From the NCBI GenBank assembly GCA_030068145.1, contig JAPJBO010000560.1, forward strand, positions 62,001-126,000: a stretch of 64,000 bases of DNA, read 5' to 3'. Every line of letters starts with the position of its first letter. The first letter of the stretch is position 1. Source of the stretch: Diplonema papillatum. Lineage: Eukaryota > Euglenozoa > Diplonemea > Diplonemida > Diplonemidae. Position numbers and translations under genes: made by a program. Below are positions 9,749 through 20,312 of the stretch, one piece after another. A model generated the notes under the pieces. The model was not told the DNA's origin. It did not search any database and saw nothing but the letters and a program-made list of their open reading frames with translations.

Positions 9749-9972
9749 GCCGCTCCTGGTCCAGGAACGTGACGGTCAACCACAGCTTGCAAAGCTTGAG
9801 TCGGAGGCAGCACGGTGCCACAACCCCGTCCGCTCTGCCCTGCGGCTGACCTTCTCGACGAGCTTGTGTTCAGCACGAGCGCCAAGCCCCAAGGTGCGCC
9901 AAGCCTTGATGCTTTAGTTTGGGAAATCGGTAGCCACTTGACCCGTAGGCCCGTGGCTCTGCAGTACCGCCG
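9749..9972 (+). repeat. Dispersed repeat family F, copy 1
   Basis: This starts gccgctcctggtccaggaac and ends ctgcagtaccgccg. A second copy lies at 39503-39691 in the same orientation with one internal deletion of about 35 bp. Outside that gap the two are nearly identical. Confidence 0.88.
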
Positions 9973-10065
9973 GCATTCAGCATGTGTACAAAAAGAAACT
10001 AAGAAAATTAACGTGCTGAAATCAGTACGTTATCAGCAGGTACCCACCTGGTCCGGGCTCCTGGT

Positions 10066-10130
10066 ATGTTCCCCGAAACTCCCCGACACTTCCCCGAAAC
10101 TCCCCGAAACTCCCCGATACTCAGCCCGAT
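10066..10130 (+). repeat. Short array of ccccgaaact units
   Basis: Several direct units of ccccgaaactccccga with small changes. A shorter related array lies at about 12000-12045. Both have a ggaccaggt or acctggtcc motif alongside. Confidence 0.6.
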
Positions 10131-10199
10131 TTTTGTGGGAAAAAGTGGGGGTGTACAGGTTGGTAGTTGTTGGGTGGATGGGCGGGCAAGTGGGTGAGA

Positions 10200-12650
10200 T
10201 GTGCAGGTAGGTGTGCTAGTGTGCTTCGGACGCGGCTCTCTTGAGCCGTCCGTGTTCCTCCTCCTCCGATCCTCTTCCTTGGCTACCTCGACAGCTCGCA
10301 GGGCGTTTCTTAACACCGTGCGAGGGAACTCGGATGCATCTACCAACTGTAGCTTGGACTCCTAGGCAGTTGTTGAGGCATACCCTGCAGCCTGCGGATT
10401 CGGAGGGCCTGAAGGCGAACCACCTGTTGCTGGAAAACCTGCAGGACCTGCCTTTGAGTCCTTGGACACAGGGAAGAGTCTGGAACAGGACGCGTCTTGT
10501 GCATGAGCGCAGATTCAACCATCATCTGACTCCTGTTTGCGGTTGCAACCTTCGGTACCACGAGTTTGCCATCCTTATGTCAAAACTCTTCAATTCCAAG
10601 AAGTATTCGCGCCCGCCATCTCCCGATGACCTTCCCACTTCTGACCACGCTGCAGCAGTCACGTGTAAACAGGGCAGACCCAGTCGTCCCCCATCTGGTC
10701 CCGAACGACGAGCACCGCTCCTGCACCCGAGGATGGGAGCCGTATCGGAAACAGTGAGTCAACCCATCCCGGAATTCTGAATTCGTGCACCCGGTTGAAA
10801 GGAGTGTCCACTTCGGAGTCCACATTCACTTATGTGAAAAGTTGTAGAGTAGCGGGAGGAACCGGAAATCTCCGGAAAGATGGTACCCGCATTCCAACTC
10901 GTCTCGGGAAAGGTCAGTCGACCACCGGATGCAGGTGGGTGGAGGCCCTGGGACTGCGAAGGCGTGACCACCCCATAAGTACTCTCTATCTTGCGTTATC
11001 TCTCTGTCCCAGTCGCCGTAGCAACCTTATCCTCGGCCAAGCATCATTCTGCAACCCTGCTTTCAGGATGGCCACCGTGCCTCTCATTTTGGTTATCAAC
11101 TTTGCTCCTCGCCCGAATTGCCGTCTTCGACCGTAACTGCCCCTGGTCCTGGTGGTGAGGGTTAGCATGCAAAGAGCCTATGCCCCCTGGTCCTGGTGGC
11201 GATAATCTGCATCTGCTCTCTTTCGTGACCTCTTCATGCTACCTCTCTTCGTCACTGGCACTTTATCTTGCACCTCTGCCCGCCGCGGAGTGCACGTCTC
11301 TGTCTTCGATGATGGCGAGTCCTTACGCCGCCGCTTCGTTGCCAGCGGCCGTCCTGTGTCGTCGCCTTCTGCGGCGTTCTCGATGGCGGTGTTGGCGCCG
11401 GCATCCGCCGCTTCCCTTGTGGCGCTTTGGGCCGATGGTCGCAGCTTGCGTCTCGACTTCGGTGTCGCTTCGGGCGTTCCCGGGGGCGAAGGCCCGCGCT
11501 TCTGTCTCTTGGCCGCCGACTCCGCACATCGGCATATCGTGCTGCAGGCATCCGTGGTAGCGGCCTGGGCACGCCTACCTCCATGCGCTGGGTCTCCGCC
11601 GCCCACTAAATTTACCCTCTTCTGCCCCTTCTTGCCGGAGGTGCCGTCTTCGAAGGCCTCCCACCAGCACGTCCAATCCTACGTCCATCCCCCAGACCTC
11701 ATCATTGAAGGCGTGCCTGTTCGTCCCAGCTGCGACTCGAGCACGAGCATCGTCTCTGTACCCGCACGACCTCTGGTGGAACGGTTCCTGCTCCCCTTGC
11801 CGCGGATCCTGTCGCTACCTGTGTCAGACCGTGTCAACCTGTACCTCCCAGTCTATCCTTCCTTCTCAGCCTCTATCTTCGTCTTCGGGGCATAGCCAAA
11901 CACGGGACCGCTTTGCGCAAGGTAGGGCCATAATAGCGTAGCCCCCTCCCCGCCTTCGCCAAGGCCGGCTGCAGGGAAAGTGGTCGCCACAAAGGAAATA
12001 CCCCGAAACTCCCTGAATTTCCCCGAAACTCCCCGATATTTTCGTCTGGACCAGGTAGGGTACTATCTTTTCTGCAGATTCATCTGGGGAATCAACCGCA
12101 GTACCGGGGATTCCGGTCGGCAGATCCTGGTGTTGCTTGCCACCGCGACACGGGAGGGTTGAAGCCAGAGAGGCGGAAGAGGCAAAGACATGCAGCACTG
12201 GCAGGTGAGCCCCCTATGCTCTATTTCGTTTTTGCCTGACCCTACGTACTGATTTTCAGTAGGTATTTAGCTCCAAGACAAAAGAGCTGCGTAAGCCCTG
12301 CCCCTCGCGCGGTGAACCACTTCGGGTGCAAACATGCATCGCAACTGCTGTGTGAACCGCGAACGAGCGCTCGACCGCACCAAGGAGCAGGCAGCGAGGG
12401 ACCGCCACTTCAATTCTTACGTTGCTGCTCAGGCCTCGGTTGTAGTGTGTTGCGCATGGGATTCTTTGCATCCGACCCTCGAAGGGCTGTCGTAATATTC
12501 ACGGCTAAATCACCACGGTGTCTCCCGGAACAGATCTTATCACCAAAACCAAGTCCTTGCGGCGGAGAGAGGTCCGGGAGAATGAAGCCGCCTCGGCTCC
12601 CTAGCAAATTTGTAGGCATCGGGTACATCGCGTCACTTCCTCCATCGCTG
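10200..12650. other. Intergenic stretch; no gene supported
   Basis: Both strands are open over 11178-11895 (up to 219 residues + strand, 142 residues - strand), but neither product has a recognisable fold. The minus frame is basic and low-complexity (K-R-Q-K-R-G-P-S-P-P-G-T), reminiscent of the LINE ORF1 C-terminus. It could be an old ORF1 remnant. Confidence 0.4.
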
Positions 12651-13075
12651 GGTTGGCTTCGCACGTCGCGCACTCTCGCCTGGTACAACCTCCTCCTTTG
12701 GCTTTCAATGAGGTGGTTTTGACAGCGGCTGCTGGCTTCTTTCTCAGCGGAGTCCAGTCTGCCAGTTACAAGCGAGCCACGGGACGTTGTGTCAAAAACT
12801 CAGGCACCCAGCAACGAACAGCATCCACATCCAGGAGAAAGAGAGGGGAGGGGAGGGAGAAGAACGCAACCGAACACAAAAGTATCTTCACGTGCGGCTT
12901 CGCCAATCGCCCACCGAAGAAAAGGGACCCCACAACAAAGAAGGCCTTCTGTGCTCCGTGCGCGAGGGGCGAAGGGGGGAGGGGGAAGGAACGCTTGCCA
13001 CGCCCTGCATTTTCTTCTCGCCTCGAGCCCTTTTTTGCTTCCGCCCCAGTGTCTGCGGCCACCGGTCGGAAGAGC

Positions 13076-14176
13076 ATGGCTCGCTCGGTGTTCATAGCGG
13101 CGACGGGGCAGCACGTTGGGAAGACGACCACGTGCCTGGGCCTCGTCGGGGGCCTGACGAAGCGCGTGCAGAAGCCGGGGTTCATCAAGCCCGTCGGCCA
13201 GCAGCACGTGTTGGTGCCCGACGGCAGCAAAGTTGACATCGACGTTGACCTTATCCGCACACAGTTTTCGCTCAACCACTTGGCCCACGCGGACATGAGC
13301 CCGATTGTCTTCGACAGCATGTACACTCGGGATTTCCTCGACGGCGAAACGGAGTCGCTCGATTCGATGAAGGCAAGGATCCTGCGATCGTACGAAAAGG
13401 TGTCCGCGTCCAGCGACTTCACGGTCATCGAAGGCACAGGCCACATGGGTGTCGGCAGCATCGTCGGGATGAATAACGCGACCGTCGCGAAGCTTTTGGA
13501 CGTTGACGTGGTCCTGGTCGCGAGCGGCGGCATCGGCTCGGCCTTCGACGAGCTGGCGCTGAACCTGCAGCTCTGCCAGGCGATAGGCGTGAGGGTCCGC
13601 GGGATCATCCTCAACAAGGTGCAGCCGCACAAGATGGAGAAGGTCGCGTACTACGTGTCGAAGGCGCTTCTCGCGTGGAAGGTGAAGCTCCTGGGGTGCA
13701 TCCCGTTCCATCCCATGCTGTCGTCCCCGTCGCTGTCGAACTTGCAGTCCCTCCTCGACGCAGAGGTCCTAGCCGGGGCAGACCAGCTCCACCTGCTGCT
13801 GTCAGAGCGGCTGCTGGTGGCGACCCGGTCCGACATCTTCTACGACGCCCTGCACCGGCGGGGGATCCACCCTGCGACGCTCATCATCACGCCGGCCGCC
13901 CGGTCCGACGTGATCAACGCTTCGATCGTGACCTGGACCGACAACCCCGACCTGAGGGGGGCTCTCCTTCTGACGGGCACGACGCCTCCTTCGCGCGAGG
14001 TGCAGCTGCTCCTGGCCAAAGCGAACGTCCCGACCATATACTCGAACAAGCCGACGCTCCAGGTCGCGCACCTCATCTCCGCCTTCACTCCGAAGGCCGA
14101 GATAATGGACAAGTCCCGCATCGAAGCCACCATCAAACTCGTCGAAGAGTCCCTCGACCTCGACGACTTCTTCTGA
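13076..14176 (+). CDS. BioD-like P-loop domain plus DRTGG domain protein
   Basis: This 366-residue protein opens with a P-loop, A-T-G-Q-H-V-G-K-T-T (about residues 8-17). The dethiobiotin-synthase/CobB-like fold follows: I-K-P-V-G-Q, T-V-I-E-G-T-G-H (about 118-126), D-V-V-L-V-A-S-G-G-I-G-S and G-I-I-L-N-K-V. Residues from about 235 to 340 look like a DRTGG domain (T-L-I-I-T-P-A-A-R-S-D-V-I, G-A-L-L-L-T-G-T, V-P-T-I-Y-S-N-K-P-T). Known: this pair forms the N-terminal part of many bacterial phosphate acetyltransferases and also stands alone in algae and other protists. There is no C-terminal PTA_PTB catalytic domain, so it is probably not an acetyltransferase; substrate unknown. The start is ATG 13076, four residues before the first beta-strand. 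The frame is open upstream, and an N-terminal extension carrying a targeting signal cannot be ruled out. Confidence 0.88.
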   Translation: MARSVFIAATGQHVGKTTTCLGLVGGLTKRVQKPGFIKPVGQQHVLVPDGSKVDIDVDLIRTQFSLNHLAHADMSPIVFDSMYTRDFLDGETESLDSMKARILRSYEKVSASSDFTVIEGTGHMGVGSIVGMNNATVAKLLDVDVVLVASGGIGSAFDELALNLQLCQAIGVRVRGIILNKVQPHKMEKVAYYVSKALLAWKVKLLGCIPFHPMLSSPSLSNLQSLLDAEVLAGADQLHLLLSERLLVATRSDIFYDALHRRGIHPATLIITPAARSDVINASIVTWTDNPDLRGALLLTGTTPPSREVQLLLAKANVPTIYSNKPTLQVAHLISAFTPKAEIMDKSRIEATIKLVEESLDLDDFF

Positions 14177-14270
14177 GAGGCCCGAAGGGGGAAGGAGCGA
14201 AAGCAGGCGTCCGGCCGTGGCCCCCGTGCCAAAGCCCGCCCCGGTTGTTTGGGTACCTCATCCGACACCG

Positions 14271-14460
14271 AGCGATAGCGTGCGATAGCGTGCGATAGCG
14301 TGCGATAGCGTGCGATAGCGTGCGATAGCGTGCGATAGCGTGCGATAGCGTGCGATAGCGTGCGATAGCGTGCGATAGCGTGCGATAGCGTGCGATAGCG
14401 TGCGATAGCGTGCGATAGCGTGCGATAGCGTGCGATAGCGTGCGATAGCGTGCGATAGCA
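14271..14460 (+). repeat. Tandem array, 19 units of 10 bp (tgcgatagcg)
   Basis: Nineteen consecutive units are almost perfectly uniform, with changes only in the first and last. The array starts 94 bp after the stop codon of the BioD-like gene, so it may lie in its 3' UTR. The unit is not a multiple of three. The homogeneity suggests recent slippage or expansion. Confidence 0.97.
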
Positions 14461-14883
14461 TGCCCTCAAGGGCGCAGTGAAGAAGAAGCCTTTTCGCAAC
14501 ATTACGCAGAATAACCGCGCGGGATAAAAACGTCGCACCGGGCTGGGGAAGCGTGCTTTCGCCTGAAGGCGGCAGCAGTGGAGGTGAACCTGGACGGGGG
14601 TAGGCATTGCACGGTGTTTACAAAGTAAGCTTCACGGGAGCACAGCGGTTCCTCGGGACTCAGCTTTTTTCGCTGAGACACCCGGGTGACAGAGTTGTGC
14701 GCCTTCCGTCCTCCCATGAAGCATGTCCTCAGCCCCGCGAAGGATGTCATCTATATGCTTCTGCTCAGCGTACCCGGTTTACAAACGCGCTTGGCTGTTG
14801 ACACAGAGGACACCGAGCCACATCCAGTTCTGGCGTTGTTCTTTTTTGTTTTTCGGCCGGAGATCCCGCCTTCGGTTTTCTTC

Positions 14884-15022
14884 TTTGTATAAGTACCTGC
14901 TTCGTAGGAAATACTTGAGGAGACTGCCAGTTGCAAAATCTCAAAGGAGGCAAATGTGCTGTAGCCCACACGAAACACAGGTAAATCTGGGTTTAGTGGC
15001 GGGCGTAAGCGTTCAACAACAA
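14884..15022 (+). repeat. Dispersed repeat family A, copy
   Basis: Well-preserved + orientation copy: tataagtacctgcttcgtag at the left, aatgtgctgtagcccacacg in the middle and gtaagcgttcaacaac at the right. Confidence 0.85.
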
Positions 15023-15520
15023 TTTTTTTTTACTTCTATTTGCGACACCTTGCTACGTTAATTGTAGCACACCCCACCCGTATTGCAATACGATATAGTT
15101 ACGGCTATTCAACCTGCGCAAACCATAAGCAGCACCACAAATTCACGAAAAGAGACGGTCAGACGGTACCAAGAAGACAGACAGTCACCTACTGCGGCAC
15201 CACACTGAGGAGGGCCTACCGTTAGTGAGGTATGTGGGAAACCACCAATGACCAACAACCATGGTACCCACCGATCCTCTTACCTCGTGTAACCACCACT
15301 CTTACGACACTCAGAGCACAAAGGATATCTTCCCAGAACGACGAAGGTCACCCGGAGACTTTAAAACCCCGGAGCTTCAAGCGAACTTTCACTCTAAAAA
15401 CGACCCACTTTTGTGTCGACTCACTTTGGTCTGCCCCCCCTGTCCCCCTTTGCTACTAACCCCCCCCCGGGTCCCGCTAATTTATTCCTGGTTGAGCTTT
15501 TTTTTTCAGGCTTTTTTTCG
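15023..15520. other. Intergenic, with a 45-bp segment shared with 40.7 kb
   Basis: About 15117-15160 (ccataagcagcaccacaaat, then cacgaaaagagacggtcag) recurs at 40712-40752 inside a large inverted repeat. Otherwise only homopolymer-rich DNA. Confidence 0.6.
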
Positions 15521-15521
15521 G

Positions 15522-15709
15522 ACTAATTTGTTCCGGGAAGTGAAAATTTGTTCCGGGAAGTGAAAATTTGTTCCGGGAAGTGAAAATTTGTTCCGGGAAG
15601 TGAAAATTTATTCCGGGAAGTGAAAATTTATTCCGGGAAGTGAAAATTTGTTCCGGGAAGTGAAAATTATTCCGGGAAGTGAAAATTTGTTCCGGAAAAC
15701 TGAAAATTT
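15522..15709 (+). repeat. 20-bp tandem array 1 (ttccgggaagtgaaaatttg)
   Basis: About nine direct units with few changes. There are no unique spacers, so it is not CRISPR-like. The flank (gctaatttattcc ... gagctttttttt) recurs in inverted form beside the array at 17.4-17.6 kb. Confidence 0.97.
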
Positions 15710-15777
15710 GGGGTTTGCCAAATTTTCCAGATTTTCACCATTTGTGTGTGATTTTTACAACTTTGTGTAAGGTACGC

Positions 15778-16142
15778 ATACCCGAACCCCCCCCCGCATA
15801 CCCGAACCCGCAAACCCGCATACCCAAACCCGCAAACCCGAACCCGCGTACCCTAACCCCGCAAACCCTAACCCGCAAACCCCGCAAACCCGCATACCCA
15901 AACCCGCATACCCTAACCCGCAAACCCGCATACCCTAACCCGCAAACCCGCATACCCTAACCTCGCAAACCCCGCAAACCCGCATACCCAAACCCGCATA
16001 CCCTAACCTCGCAAACCCGCATACCCTAACCTCGCAAACCCGCATACCCGAACCCGCAACCCCGCGTACCCTAACCCCGCAAACCCCGCATACCCTAACC
16101 CGGAAACCCCGCAAACCCTAACCCGCAAACCCCGCTTACCCG
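15778..16142 (+). repeat. Degenerate telomere-like array (CCCTAA / CCCGCA / CCCAAA variants)
   Basis: About 365 bp of 6- to 8-bp units mixing aaccct, cccgcaaa, cccgcata and cccaaac. Higher-order repeats such as gcaaacccgcataccctaac are present. The + strand is entirely C-rich, as expected of a telomere C-strand. Known: CCCTAA/TTAGGG-type repeats are telomeric in many eukaryotes. Inference: this is an interstitial or subtelomeric relic with drifted units. Confidence 0.9.
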
Positions 16143-17185
16143 CATGCGATAACGTTTTTCAAATACACACAGCAGATCAAAGAAAGGGGGGAAAGGTGGA
16201 AAATGCAGATCAAACGGGAGTAGAATGTGCACACTCGCTTATCCGACTCTTGACTTACTATGCCGTGTTCTGAAAGCTGTCGAGGGGCCCCTCCATAGGT
16301 TCTCGCATGATTCGTTCGCCTATGTAACACTATCCGTTTGTAGTACGCTTCGCAATTGTGTTCTTGCACTCTAGCCGAATGGCGGGTGGCGGATTTCCGC
16401 GCTCGGGCGCAAGACACAATTATGCTGCTTTTGCAGTGCAAGCCGAACCCGGTTCGCGACTTCGGTTGCGGTAAAGTGTTACAAAGTCTTCGGCTTTCAG
16501 ATCCGGATACGCGTATGCAACAGATAGTTAGAGGTCACTTGAAGGATACCCGTGTGCAGCGTTCGAAAGAGTTTGCGTATCTGGAGTCTTTTTTTTTTTT
16601 CGGGGGGGTGCCCTTTTGACCCTATGTATTTAGATATTTTTTGAGAAGAGAATTTACGACAGCCTCGAGGATATTCGTCATTTCCTGCGTTCGTCCAGTG
16701 TAATTGTCGTCCAAGTTACTGACCGTGGGAAGGGGTTCCACGTACATGCTGTTAAGTCTGTCTGAGTGCGCGATGCAGTTTACCGATAGCCACCGCGTGC
16801 CTTCTGTGCCAGGGGTCGGATACGTTTACTTGCTGACCGGTGCTAACGTTGTAGAAGGCCCACCTATCAGCCTGAGTTCAGCTCCACAAGGTTCGTTTCG
16901 TTAAGGCAACTCATGATCACTTCGGTGTGAGGGATTAGTCCTGTTAGAAACTACTTGTGGGCGCCTGCTCCGTTGCGTGGTCTTCTCTCCGTACAGTGTT
17001 CCACATCTGGAAGGTCCTTGCGTTCAGTTCGCGCTTCCTGTGGGCACAAAGACAGTCGATGACTTCAGGAAGGAATCAGCCATTCTTGCGTGATGTAATG
17101 TGGAGTGCAGATTCCGTTTGTTGCCACCTTGGGTTGTCAGCCCAGTCCTCCCCAGTTCTGGGTTCGGTCCGGGTCCCGTGAAATT
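16143..17185. other. Intergenic stretch; nothing recognised
   Basis: Between the telomere-like array and the second 20-mer array. Short frames on both strands look random. I see no repeat family copy. Confidence 0.5.
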
Positions 17186-17188
17186 AGG

Positions 17189-17304
17189 TGAAATTTGTTC
17201 CGAAACTGAAAATTTGTTCCGGGAAGTGAAAATTTGTTCCGGAACTGAAAATTTGTTCCGGGAAGCGAAAATTTGTTCCGGGAAGTGAAAATTTGTTCCG
17301 GGGT
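17189..17304 (+). repeat. 20-bp tandem array 2
   Basis: Five to six units of the same 20-mer as array 1, in the same orientation, with small deletions (ttccgaaactg, ttccggaactg). An inverted array follows after about 80 bp. Confidence 0.93.
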
Positions 17305-17377
17305 GAGTTTTTTTTCTGGGATGCTCACTGATCGTGTCAGCCATTCTTAGCCCAGAAATGAAAAAAAACTCACCCAG

Positions 17378-17595
17378 GAACAAATTAGTCAGAAAAAAAG
17401 CCCACCCCGGAACAAATTTTCAGTTCCCGGAACAAATTAGTCAGAAAAAAAGCCCACCCCGGAACAAATTTTCACTTCCCGGAACAAATTTTCACTTCCC
17501 GGAACAAATTTTCACCTCCCGGAACAAATTTTCACCTCCCGGAATAAAAAAGTCGGAAAAAAAGTCGGAAAAAAAGCCACCCCGGAATAAATTAG
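17378..17595 (-). repeat. 20-bp array 3, inverted relative to arrays 1 and 2
   Basis: Units read cggaacaaattttcacttcc on the + strand. Arrays 2 and 3 face each other around a short centre (17305-17377) with aaaaaactcaccc/gggtgagtttttt arms, so the whole can fold back. The right edge (ccggaataaattagcccc) is the inverse of the left edge of array 1. A long C-run follows. Confidence 0.93.
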
Positions 17596-17599
17596 CCCC

Positions 17600-18724
17600 A
17601 CACCCCCCCCCCCCCCCCCCCCAGCCTCCGTCGAAATAAGCACACGGCAGTTCCTCGAGTATTTTCCTGCTCTCCTCTTGCAGCGCGTTGCTCGCCGAAG
17701 CATGGGCCAATTTTTGATTTTTGCAAGCACAAAAAGCACATCCCACAATGACCACCACACAGCACTCACACAAGACATAAAACATAAAGACGGAGTACAC
17801 GATACAATGAGCCTGACAAGATAGCATGAGCGCCTTCGGCGTGTCAAATTGGAATTTCTCAGGCCCCACCACAACACCCAACGCACAACACACAACACGC
17901 AACATAAGGGAGACCGAGGCAGCAAGAAGGTGCTTCCTACGATACCATTTTGCTCATTCTGCACGCGGCAGACGGTTCTCGCAGACGTCTCGCTTCATCA
18001 GACGAGTTCCTCGGTTTTTTCTTCCACACCCTTTTCTTACTCGCGGACAGCCCGTTTCTATGGAATCGGATACACGACGTGATGACAACCGCCCATGCTG
18101 ACAGCTGCTGTCGTACCCGTCGATGCTCAAGTTCAAAGTCGAAATACCCAGTGAACCTCACGACAAGGCGATTTTTGGTAATCGTCAGTCGCTCTTATTC
18201 AAGATCCATTGACCAAGGACCATCCAATTTCACCAAACCGAGACCGGAAACCCCCCGGAGAGATGGTCCCTGCACTCTAACTCGTCTCTCTCTCTCTCTG
18301 CCTCTCAAACCTTGCGATTCAACTCCAGAAGCTCTTTCTCGGACCCGAACTACCCAGTGATGCTGATTCGACATATACCAGCGGGCCAACGCCTTCAGAT
18401 GTCAGTCGTGCATCAAATCCCGATTACACGCCAACTGGTAGCACTCGGAGGATTTCAGGCAAGCCTGGAAGGCCGATCACGAACGCGCCTCTGTAGACAG
18501 TGTCCCACAGCCATTTAACCCGCATAGCAACACGTCGGAACGTTGTCTAGCGGTTGAGTTCTTCTAGGATTCGAGGCCCCCCAATAAGGGCCGCAGCAGG
18601 TGGGTCGACTTTCTCTTCTCTGGGTATCCTCGTATCCGTGGATCCTTGTGCTCCCAAGTGTACGTGCACCGACGCCACGGAGACACCATTGCCTGCCGCA
18701 AGGACAGCCAAAGTAAACTACAAA
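17600..18724. other. Intergenic, upstream of the JTB-like gene
   Basis: Contains a fragment related to family A (about 17626-17680, ccgtcgaaataagcac with ctcgagtatttt) and a partial family H copy (about 17820-17870, gagcgccttcggcgtgtcaa). No gene is seen. The last 170 bp are in frame with the JTB-like gene but begin with unlikely protein sequence. Confidence 0.5.
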
Positions 18725-19147
18725 ATGTGGCGCTGCGTGTTGCTCGCCTGTTTGGCGGTGCATACGGCAGCGGGAGGAGATGCGGCCGCAGACGGAGTGC
18801 GGAGCGGCGTGCCCGCGGCACCTGACGTTTGCAGTGGAGCGCCCGAAGTGGGGCCGTGCGAGCTGTGCTCCGACGGCGAAGCCGACTCTGCCGGCGCGTG
18901 CGCGGCAACCCAGCACCGGCGCCTGACCTGCGTGGACAAGAAGGCCGTGTACGAGTCGTGTTCGCCGAGCGTCGTCGCCAACGTGCCTTGGACGAAAGCG
19001 CCGGCGGGCAACACGCGATCGGTGCTCACCTTCGAGGCGCTGTGCCTGACCGTCACACTCGTCAGCGGCGTTTTCATGCGGCACCGCAAAGCCGTTCTCA
19101 TAGCGCAGCAGCGCAGTCGGTACGCCAAGCTGATGGACCAGACGTGA
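18725..19147 (+). CDS. JTB-like: JTB-like small type I membrane protein
   Basis: The product is 140 residues. Residues 1-18 form a signal peptide (M-W-R-C-V-L-L-A-C-L-A-V). A short ectodomain follows, with the spacing C-E-L-C ... G-A-C-A-A-T ... L-T-C ... Y-E-S-C. A transmembrane helix lies at about 96-115 (F-E-A-L-C-L-T-V-T-L-V-S-G-V-F), then a basic cytosolic tail (R-H-R-K-A ... R-S-R-Y-A-K). Cysteine order, the phenylalanine-glutamate just before the helix, the basic tail and total length match the JTB (jumping translocation breakpoint) family, which is about 146 residues in mammals. Known: JTB proteins are conserved single-pass membrane proteins with a poorly defined role, linked in animals to cytokinesis and TGF-beta signalling. 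ATG 18725 is chosen because it begins the signal peptide. No intron is needed. Confidence 0.75.
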   Translation: MWRCVLLACLAVHTAAGGDAAADGVRSGVPAAPDVCSGAPEVGPCELCSDGEADSAGACAATQHRRLTCVDKKAVYESCSPSVVANVPWTKAPAGNTRSVLTFEALCLTVTLVSGVFMRHRKAVLIAQQRSRYAKLMDQT

Positions 19148-19929
19148 ATTCGGTAGCGCACCCCCGGCGGCTTTGCCCCTTCGCCTGCCAGCACGGCGTC
19201 GCTGCGTGCCGCTTCGCGGTGGTTTGCGGCATTTTGCGGCACTTTCGCGCCGTACGGCTGCCCGCGCTCGTAGTTACGGACACCCTCCCCCCCTGCGCGG
19301 ATCATCACGGCCCGGCGGGAACACTCTCCGCAACTCGCAGAGGGGAGGCGTTCACCCCCACCTGGTGCCCTCCTCGTGAAGCAGCCCGTCTGCTGGCACC
19401 CGCCCATGCGAGCGTGCCCGCGTGTGCTTGCTGGGGCGTGGCGCGATTCACACGCGGTAGCTTCACCAACAATCGAACACCTTACGTTTTTTCTGGCCCA
19501 TATTTCGTGTTCGCTGTCGCTTGCTTACTCGTCTCGCCTTTCCAGCGCCTATTCTTGCTCCCTCTTTCTCTCAACCTTCACACTTTGCGCATTGCCAATC
19601 CCGTTTGCATGCATACGAACGTCTTTTCAGAAGATCTTGCAATCAGGGTAGAATTTACATTTCTTGTAACGAAAGAAATGGCCACCGTCGGCAACACAAT
19701 CGTAAGTTTAGGCTCGGGGAACCCCTGCAACATCGGACCGTTAGACGGTCCGATGTTGCAGGGGTCCGTCTAACTTAGACCTCAAAAAAAAAATCCATGG
19801 ATCATGATCACCTCCCGCAGCTCCGCCATCGCTCCGCTTTTGGAAACCGCAGACCATCGCAGCAGATCAGCAGCTATTGTAAGTGAAACAACACAAACAA
19901 CTCAATGAACGCCGTCACAGGCAACTGAC
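19148..19929. other. Intergenic, with a strong hairpin near 19.74 kb
   Basis: Presumed 3' UTR of the JTB-like gene, then unremarkable DNA up to the hairpin at 19721-19765. No gene is seen. Confidence 0.5.
19721..19765. repeat. Perfect 21-bp-stem hairpin, 3-nt loop
   Basis: Arm 19721-19741 (acccctgcaacatcggaccg plus t) is the exact reverse complement of 19745-19765, with loop tag. A second pairing is possible: ttagacgg (19741-19748) with ccgtctaa (19766-19773). Small follow-on stems lie to the right. It is too regular to be chance. It could be a fold-back element or a structured RNA. Confidence 0.93.
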
Positions 19930-20124
19930 TGAGCGAATATCGCCGGAAACACAAAACCCGTACACCGCGAGAGTAGGAGAAAGTAGAAAGGGAGACTAGA
20001 GTTTTCGTTGACCGCACTACCCTGAGCCCACATCCTGGACGTGGTTTCAGGTGGCAAATTTGGCAAATGATCATGATCAGAAGGTCCTACTTGAGCGGTT
20101 TTCCTCACACATTGCATGTGGCTA
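19930..20124 (-). repeat. Dispersed repeat family C, copy
   Basis: The reverse complement reads tagccacatgcaatgtgtga, gaaccgcc-like, tgatcatgatcatttgcc, gaaaccacgtccagga, then cggtcaacgaaaactctag. The same order recurs on the + strand at 29.1, 31.1, 32.9 and 45.0 kb. Confidence 0.88.
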
Positions 20125-20270
20125 AAAAAAAAAAACCCGGCACCGAAATAGCCGATATGAGAAATGTGGACACTATCGAGAGCTTTGGTTTTATCTTTGC
20201 GAGCGGGACACCTAGAGGGCGAACGAGGCGGGACTACGAATTCTTCTTTTCTTATAGAGACGGCGCGAGA

Positions 20271-20272
<2 letters not shown>

Positions 20273-20312
<40 letters not shown>

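Noticed and set aside
11178-11895. Opposed open frames as a host gene
   Set aside because: Neither strand has a recognisable fold. The minus frame might be an old LINE ORF1 remnant, but evidence is thin.
12653-13075. Upstream in-frame extension of the BioD-like gene
   Set aside because: Low-complexity, Lys/Arg-rich sequence over purine-rich DNA. The P-loop domain begins right after ATG 13076. A targeting peptide remains possible but is not supported.
15522-17595. 20-mer arrays as a CRISPR array
   Set aside because: Units are contiguous with no unique spacers, no cas-like genes are present, and the genome is eukaryotic.
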